From NCBI GenBank assembly GCA_028876585.1, contig JAGWRL010000169.1, positions 1 through 8,083 on the forward strand: a stretch of 8,083 nt of DNA. The letters are read 5' to 3'. The DNA comes from Pseudomonadota bacterium (lineage in GTDB: Bacteria > Pseudomonadota > Alphaproteobacteria > Rhizobiales > Beijerinckiaceae). Under the pieces are notes generated by a model. It did not search any database, was not told where the DNA came from, and saw only the letters and a list, made by a program, of their open reading frames with translations. The translations under genes were made by a program, and so were the position numbers. Of the stretch, positions 1 to 5,677 are shown piece by piece; the stretch's first letter is position 1, and every line of letters starts with the position of its first letter.

Positions 1-1152
<1,152 letters not shown>

Positions 1153-1160
1153 GAAATGTG

Positions 1161-1165
1161 TCCTT
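1161..1165 (-). promoter_or_regulatory. Ribosome binding site of ettA
   Basis: On the minus strand AAGGA lies eight bases upstream of the ATG at 1152. It is the clearest Shine-Dalgarno match in front of an ATG in this window and fixes the ettA start. Confidence 0.6.
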
Positions 1166-1195
1166 GCGGCTATCGGGGGATTGGGATTGGCCCGG

Positions 1196-1224
1196 GGGAT
1201 AGCAGGCGGAAGGGGGCGGGACAA
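1196..1224 (-). promoter_or_regulatory. Possible sigma70-type promoter of ettA
   Basis: Read on the minus strand, TTGTCC (1224-1219) and TATCCC (1201-1196) are separated by exactly 17 bases. This would start transcription near 1189 and give a leader of about 37 bases carrying the AAGGA box. The match to consensus is only partial and the call rests on spacing and position. ettA may also be read from upstream genes. Confidence 0.3.
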
Positions 1225-1234
1225 GCGCAAGTCG

Positions 1235-1251
1235 CGAGCGGAACGCACTCG
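1235..1251 (-). terminator. Weak hairpin after the glycosyltransferase gene, possible terminator
   Basis: Nine bases past the glycosyltransferase stop codon, the minus strand can form a 6-bp stem (CGAGTG with CGCTCG, one G-T pair) around a 5-base loop. No run of T follows, so this is not a classical intrinsic terminator. It may attenuate read-through into ettA, or it may be chance in GC-rich DNA. Confidence 0.2.
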
Positions 1252-1259
1252 GTTAGGCG

Positions 1260-2399
1260 TCAAAAGCTCAACAGGGCTTTCGCATAGCGCGCCGAATCGA
1301 AATGTTCGCATACGCGCCGCCGGCCCGCCTGGCCTAGCCGACGGGCCAGATCGGGCTCGCGAAGCAGCGCGATCACCCGCTCCGCCAACGCGTTGGGATC
1401 GCCCTTGGGGACGAGATAGCCGACAACGCCGTCCAGTATGGTCTCGCACATGCCGCCGGAGCGCGTGGCGACGATCGGACGCGCGCAGCTCATCGCCTCG
1501 AGAGGCACGAGACCGTAAGGTTCATCGCCAACCGTCGGATAAAGGACGATGTCCGCCTCCTCGTATAGACCCGGCATGTCCTCGTAGGCGGCGGCGCGGA
1601 ACTTAACCGCCGGCCCGAGCCGCAAGTCCTCGATCAGGCCGGCGATTTGCCGGCGATAAGCGGCCAACTCGTCGTTCCAGTCGGCGATCCGCTGCGTGTC
1701 GGTGACGACGAGCTCGGCCTCAAATCCTCGATCAAGCAGGATTCGCAGCGCGTGCAGGCTGACGTGAACGCCCTTCCAGGGCAACAGGCGCGCCGGGTGC
1801 AGGAGAACCGGACTGCGAAGCGAGCGAAGGCATTCCGTTTTCGGCCGAAACGCCTCGGTGTCGATCCCCAGCGGGAAAAGGAGCGGTCGAAATCCAAGTC
1901 GGTCTTCGCATTCCTGCCGCACGTGGCGAGAGACGGCGAAGTTCTTGTCCCATTCCCGGTAGACCGGCCGTTCGCTCAGAAGGTCCGGCCATGTCTCGTG
2001 GAACGTGTGATAAACGCGCAGGCTGCGCTCCCGCCGCAGCTGCTCAATCGCCAGCGCGGCGGAACCGTCGAAGTGGTGCAGATTGTGGCCGTGGATAAGG
2101 CCGACGCCATGGGCGGCGACGACGTCTTGCAGCAGCGCGCACAGTTGTTGCGCGCGCGGGCGCTGGCTCGACGCGCCGTTCTTAAGCGACGAAAGCTCAA
2201 GCAGCGGGGTGCTGATCACGGAATAATTGGCGTCGCGCAGCGGTTCCGGCTCGCCTGTCAGCACGAGTACGCGCCCGCCGATTCGAGAAATCGCGCGGGC
2301 GAGGTCGACGAGGTGGGATTCGACTCCGCCCGTGGTCGGCGGAAACGTCCAGTGGACCAAAAGTATTCCATCGCGGGCGGTGACGTTGGACGACCCCAT
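1260..2399 (-). CDS. GT-B glycosyltransferase, family 4
   Basis: This predicted cytoplasmic enzyme of 379 residues transfers a sugar from a nucleotide-sugar donor; donor and acceptor cannot be read from sequence. The N-terminal acceptor-side Rossmann half opens with ILLVHWTFPPTTGGVESH (12-29), whose TGGVE loop is typical of GT4 enzymes. HGHNLHHF (103-110) and HTFHETWP (131-138) follow. The donor half starts at LLHPARLLPWKGVHV (199-213) with the usual basic residues R204 and K209. It then has the E-x7-E motif, E293 and E301, within DEPYGLVPLEAM. No signal peptide or membrane helix is seen. I chose the ATG at 2399, which shares one base with the upstream stop codon (TGATG). The in-frame ATG at 2453 would add 18 low-complexity Gly/Arg residues inside the neighbouring gene. 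No good Shine-Dalgarno precedes 2399, so translation probably depends on coupling to the membrane-protein gene. That suggests the two products act together, perhaps in envelope glycan or glycolipid synthesis (inference). Confidence 0.92.
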   Translation of the reverse strand: MGSSNVTARDGILLVHWTFPPTTGGVESHLVDLARAISRIGGRVLVLTGEPEPLRDANYSVISTPLLELSSLKNGASSQRPRAQQLCALLQDVVAAHGVGLIHGHNLHHFDGSAALAIEQLRRERSLRVYHTFHETWPDLLSERPVYREWDKNFAVSRHVRQECEDRLGFRPLLFPLGIDTEAFRPKTECLRSLRSPVLLHPARLLPWKGVHVSLHALRILLDRGFEAELVVTDTQRIADWNDELAAYRRQIAGLIEDLRLGPAVKFRAAAYEDMPGLYEEADIVLYPTVGDEPYGLVPLEAMSCARPIVATRSGGMCETILDGVVGYLVPKGDPNALAERVIALLREPDLARRLGQAGRRRVCEHFDSARYAKALLSF

Positions 2400-3058
2400 C
2401 ACGGCGCGCCAGCGCCGCCCGCCGGCGCCGCCGCCTCGGCCCCCCAAATCCACCCGAAAAGGATGGAGACCGAATAGCCGCCGAAGACCAGGACCAAGAC
2501 GGCGCCGATCACGGACAGCGACCAGAACCGAAGGTCATGCGGGTGAACGGCGGCGAAGGCGAGCAGTAGGGCGGCCACCGGCAGCACCGCAAACAACAGC
2601 AGCATCGGCGCGACCAGCAGGATCAGCCGCTGCCCGCGCTGACGCTCAAACGCGCGCACCGTGACTTCGTAGTCGGGCAGGTTGCTGTGGAGCACCGCGC
2701 TCATCGTCGGCATCAGCCGGGTCTGAATGAAACGGCCCAGGTTTCCGATATTGATCGCGTGATCGGCCCAGATGATGCCAAGCATTGGCGAAATAAGGGG
2801 AATGACGAGAAGCACCATCGGATCGCCATGCGCAGAAAAATAATAGCCGGCGATGATCCCGACCGCAGTAATATTGAGCGTTATCGTCGCCGCTTGGTTG
2901 GCGGAGCGCGCCTGGATTTCCGCTCGGCAGGCGTTGAACTGCGCGAGCAGGACCGCGATGATTTGCTTGTCGGCCTCCAGTGATCCTGGCTCAAGTCTTT
3001 GCTCTGGCAAAGCGCCCTCCTCTTGGCTGGCGGAAGCCGTTCGGCGCGCGGCGTTCAT
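2399..3058 (-). CDS. Uncharacterised four-helix membrane protein
   Basis: I do not recognise a named function for this 219-residue protein. It has a polar N terminus (1-28), then a probable amphipathic or coiled segment (about 29-55) rich in Q, E and R. Four hydrophobic helices follow at about 55-74, 80-98, 145-170 and 179-203. The loop after helix 2 reads ADHAINIGNLGRFIQTR (98-114) and is the most distinctive part; similar DH-x-NI loops occur, to my recollection, in uncharacterised actinobacterial membrane proteins. A soluble segment (115-144) carries YEVTVRAFERQRGQR, and the tail is Ala/Gly/Pro-rich. The helix-pair layout loosely recalls SLATT-type effector membrane proteins, but I see no defining motif. 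The ATG at 3058 is preceded directly by an in-frame TAA and has no Shine-Dalgarno. A TTG at 3010 behind a strong AGGAGG could be the true start, giving 203 residues. The stop codon overlaps the glycosyltransferase start, so the two are likely co-translated. Confidence 0.82.
   Translation of the reverse strand: MNAARRTASASQEEGALPEQRLEPGSLEADKQIIAVLLAQFNACRAEIQARSANQAATITLNITAVGIIAGYYFSAHGDPMVLLVIPLISPMLGIIWADHAINIGNLGRFIQTRLMPTMSAVLHSNLPDYEVTVRAFERQRGQRLILLVAPMLLLFAVLPVAALLLAFAAVHPHDLRFWSLSVIGAVLVLVFGGYSVSILFGWIWGAEAAAPAGGAGAP
3015..3023 (-). promoter_or_regulatory. Strong Shine-Dalgarno inside the membrane-protein gene, may decide its start
   Basis: The minus strand reads AGAGGAGGG here, with AGGAGG five bases before an in-frame TTG at 3010 (codon 17 of the annotated frame). 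The ATG at 3058 has no comparable site. Either TTG is the real start, or the purine run simply encodes Gln-Glu-Glu-Gly. Confidence 0.4.
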
Positions 3059-3098
3059 TTACGGCAAGGACCGCCGCACGGCAACGCCAGCGCGCCTT

Positions 3099-3521
3099 TC
3101 AACTGAGTTGGTCCTCCGTAAATCGATCACGGGCGCCGTCAAAGTATTTGGCGAGCGCTTCCCTGAATGATTGTTCGGTCGGATCGGCCAATGCGAACAA
3201 TGTCATGCAGGATTGAAACTTCAGGTCGTCAGGCGTTCCGAAAATCTGACGCGCCGTCCGGTTTCGCACGCCGTTGACCCAGTGCGTACACGCGGTCAGC
3301 CTCGGGCCAAGGATGGGATGGGCGAGGTAGCCGCGCGCCTCGTCGAGCGAGGAGATCGCATAGACTCGAGCGACATCGCTGCGTCCGAGCCCCGCAAGTT
3401 GCGGGAAGACGAACCACATCCAGTGGCTTTGCTTGCGCCCCGCCGTGAGTTCGGCGTGAACCTGCCGCATTAAAGGCTCTTGCGCCGAAACGAAGCGGGC
3501 AAGGTTGAAAGGGTCGGCCAT
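3099..3521 (-). CDS. DUF1810 family protein
   Basis: This small soluble protein of 140 residues fills one DUF1810 domain from end to end, matching the usual length of the family. Its biochemical function is not established. Diagnostic stretches are FNLARFVSAQE (5-15), the aromatic block GRKQSHWMWFVFPQLAGLG (28-46), YAISSLDEARGYLAHPILGPRL (54-75, in two helices) and FGTPDDLKFQSCMTLFAL (94-111). The invariant-looking His33, the Trp/Phe cluster 34-39 and Asp98-Asp99 are candidates for a binding pocket (inference). The ATG at 3521 sits just before the domain begins and has no clear Shine-Dalgarno. A promoter-like pair ends only about ten bases upstream, so the message may be almost leaderless. 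The gene stops 40 bases before the annotated start of the four-helix membrane protein, which suggests co-transcription without obvious translational coupling. Confidence 0.93.
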   Translation of the reverse strand: MADPFNLARFVSAQEPLMRQVHAELTAGRKQSHWMWFVFPQLAGLGRSDVARVYAISSLDEARGYLAHPILGPRLTACTHWVNGVRNRTARQIFGTPDDLKFQSCMTLFALADPTEQSFREALAKYFDGARDRFTEDQLS

Positions 3522-3530
3522 CGTCGCGTT

Positions 3531-3558
3531 AAGGTAGGCGATGGGCGCCGCCGATCAA
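3531..3558 (-). promoter_or_regulatory. Possible promoter of the DUF1810 gene
   Basis: On the minus strand TTGATC (3558-3553) and TACCTT (3536-3531) are 16 bases apart. A transcript would start near 3524, about three bases before the ATG at 3521, giving an almost leaderless message. This fits the absence of a ribosome binding site there. The 71-base gap (3522-3592) after the upstream operon is the natural place for a new promoter. The match is partial. Confidence 0.28.
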
Positions 3559-3592
3559 GGCGCCAATGGGCGGGAGCCGGCCGCGCCCGGCG

Positions 3593-5677
3593 TCAGCCCC
3601 TCCTCCACCACCGCCGCCCGCTCTCCACCAGCCACATCGCCACCAGCGCGCCGAGCAGCACGGCCAGCCCCGCAAAACCTTGCGCGAGCGGCCAGCGCGA
3701 GACGCCGATCAGCGCGCTGGCGCCGCTGCGCTTGACGCCGAGGAAGCCCGCGCCGGCGTAGATCGGGGACTCGCGCATCGCCAGCAGGCGCAGCGAGGCG
3801 GGGTCGCCGAGGCGGCGGGCGGAGCCGCCGGTCGCTTCCGTCAAGGCGCGCAGATGCTCGCTCGTCGACACGACTTCCTGGAATTCGAGCGGGTTCTCCG
3901 GGCCGACATTGACCAGCGCGATATGTTCGCCGTCGCTGGCGCGATAGAGGCCGTTGTCCTCGACATGCACGGTGGCGAGGGAAAGGCCCGGCTCGGCGGG
4001 CTTCAGCGCGAGCGGGCGCGCGGCGCCGTCGGGGCCGGTCAGGGTCGCGGGCGGAATGTCCGGCTTCAGGCTCTGGCGCACGACCGTGACGTCCTGGCCG
4101 TGAGCGCGGGCGCGCAGCGCCTCCTCTTCGAGTTCGGGCTCCTTCATCAGCCAATGCGCGAGCCGGCGCAGCAAGTCGAGATGCGGGCCGCCGCCGTCGT
4201 AGCCGCGCGCCCACAGCCAGATCTGGTCGCTGAGCAGCAGCGCGACGCGGCCCTTTTCGACCCGCGACAGCGCCAGCAGCGGCGTTCCCGTTCCCGCCTG
4301 CATGATATTGACGCCGCTCGTCAGCCGGGCGCCGATGGCGCGGAACCAGCCGCCCCAGGCTGGCGGGGTCGTCTCCGAGCCGGCCAGTCCGCGCGTCACC
4401 GGATGCTTGGCGCCGTCGGGCGAAATCTCGGGCCGGAACGCGCGCAAAACATCGTCGCCGGTCGGCCGCGCGGGCGAGATTTCACCCAGCGGCGTGTTGT
4501 AGAGGCCCTCCGGCGTCTCGAACTCGGGGCCGACCGCCAGCAGCAGCGCGCCGCCGTTGCGCACGTATCGCACGATATTGTCGAGATAGACCTGCGGCAG
4601 CACCGCCTGCGTCGAGTAGCGGTCGAAGATGATGAGATCGAAATCCTTGATCTTGCGGCCGAACAGATCGGCGACGGGGAAGGCGATCAGCGACAGTTCG
4701 TTGATCGGCGTGCCGTCGGTGCTCTTGTCCGGCGGGCGCAGGATGGTGAAATGGACGAGATCGACGTTGGCGTCCGATTTCAGCAGGTTGCGCCACATGC
4801 GCTCGCCGGGGTGCGGTTCGCCGGAGACCAGCAGCACGCGCAGCTTGTCGCGCACGCCGTCGATGGTGACGACCGCCTTGTTGTTGACGGCGGTGAGTTC
4901 GCCCGGCAGCGCCGCCACTTCCAGTTCGAAGATGTTGTCGCCGGCGTGGTCGATCGGGGCGGGGATGTCGATCCGCTCGCCGATCGTCGCCTCGCGGGTC
5001 GCCAGCGCCAGCCCGTCGCGCTTGACGGTGACAAGCGCCGGCTCGCCGTGATCGTCGCTGTCGAGCACGCGCAGCGCGATGGTCTGGCTCTTGCCGACGA
5101 TGCCGAAGCGCGGCGCCTCGATCAGCTCCAGCCGCCGGTCGCGCTCGCCGGCGTGGCCGGTGATCAGCGCGTGCAGCGGCGCGCGGAAGCCGAGCGCCTC
5201 GGCCTTGGCGGGGATGTCGTGCACGATTCCGTCGGTGACGAGGATCGCGCCGCCGATCCGCTCGGGCGGCGTGTCGGCGAAGGCGCGGCCGAGCGCCGCG
5301 AACAGCTCGGTGCCCTTGTTGTCGGGGTCTTCGCGCGCGGTGTCGACGAAATGCGCCTCGACATTGTCCATCGCGGCGAGTTGCCTGGCGAGTTCCGCCC
5401 GCGCCGCCTCGGTTTGCGCCGCCCGCTCGCCGATGCGGTTGGAGCCGGAGCGGTCGAGCACCACGGCGACGACGTCCTTGAGCGGCTTGCGGTCCTCGCG
5501 CTTGAGCGAGGGGTCGGCGACGAAGAACAGCAGCAACAGCGCGACGAGGGCGCGCAAAGGCGCGGCGCGCGGCCGCATCCACGCGGTCAGGCCGACCGCC
5601 AGCGCGGCGGCGAGCGCCAGCGCGATGAAGGCCCAGGTCGGGAACTGCGGCGCGAGGCTGAGCGACCAGTCGTTCAC
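3593..5677 (-). CDS. VWA/GATase-like periplasmic-facing membrane protein (COG5426-like)
   Basis: This is a 694-residue inner-membrane protein of unknown activity. Two N-terminal helices (about 15-33 and 41-54) are joined by a basic loop (MRPRAAPLR), and a C-terminal helix (about 667-684) ends in the basic tail ESGRRWWRRG. The positive-inside rule therefore puts the 600-residue body in the periplasm. Residues 68-156 resemble a von Willebrand A domain with a complete-looking metal site: D75, S77 and S79 (DRSGS), T123 (KGTEL) and D149 (VTDG). Residues 279-510 resemble a class I glutamine amidotransferase fold, starting LRVLLVSGEPHPGE. The protein contains no cysteine, so the catalytic nucleophile of true amidotransferases is absent. 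The GTG start at 5677 overlaps the upstream stop as GTGA, so it is translationally coupled to the DUF4159 gene. This arrangement is common in alphaproteobacterial moxR/DUF58 clusters. The likely role is a structural or metal-dependent adhesion part of an envelope complex (inference). 'Glutamine amidotransferase' as an automatic name would be misleading. Confidence 0.92.
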   Translation of the reverse strand: MNDWSLSLAPQFPTWAFIALALAAALAVGLTAWMRPRAAPLRALVALLLLFFVADPSLKREDRKPLKDVVAVVLDRSGSNRIGERAAQTEAARAELARQLAAMDNVEAHFVDTAREDPDNKGTELFAALGRAFADTPPERIGGAILVTDGIVHDIPAKAEALGFRAPLHALITGHAGERDRRLELIEAPRFGIVGKSQTIALRVLDSDDHGEPALVTVKRDGLALATREATIGERIDIPAPIDHAGDNIFELEVAALPGELTAVNNKAVVTIDGVRDKLRVLLVSGEPHPGERMWRNLLKSDANVDLVHFTILRPPDKSTDGTPINELSLIAFPVADLFGRKIKDFDLIIFDRYSTQAVLPQVYLDNIVRYVRNGGALLLAVGPEFETPEGLYNTPLGEISPARPTGDDVLRAFRPEISPDGAKHPVTRGLAGSETTPPAWGGWFRAIGARLTSGVNIMQAGTGTPLLALSRVEKGRVALLLSDQIWLWARGYDGGGPHLDLLRRLAHWLMKEPELEEEALRARAHGQDVTVVRQSLKPDIPPATLTGPDGAARPLALKPAEPGLSLATVHVEDNGLYRASDGEHIALVNVGPENPLEFQEVVSTSEHLRALTEATGGSARRLGDPASLRLLAMRESPIYAGAGFLGVKRSGASALIGVSRWPLAQGFAGLAVLLGALVAMWLVESGRRWWRRG

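Noticed and set aside
1179..1190. Tandem GATTGG repeat upstream of ettA
   Set aside because: Only two copies of a 6-mer; no evidence for a regulatory role.
2400..2453. Extended N terminus of the glycosyltransferase from the ATG at 2453
   Set aside because: It would add 18 Gly/Arg-rich residues overlapping the upstream gene by 54 bases; the TGATG junction at 2399 is a better start and leaves the GT4 fold intact.
3100..3110. Perfect 11-base inverted repeat CAACTGAGTTG at the end of the DUF1810 gene
   Set aside because: It overlaps the last codons and stop, has a one-base centre and no second copy that I noticed; too short to call an operator.
3544..3591. Two short GC hairpins (GGCGCC repeats at 3544-3549 and 3559-3564; GCCGG/CCGGC at 3576-3591) as a terminator of the DUF4159 operon
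   Set aside because: Stems of only five or six base pairs with no T run; such palindromes are frequent by chance at this GC content.
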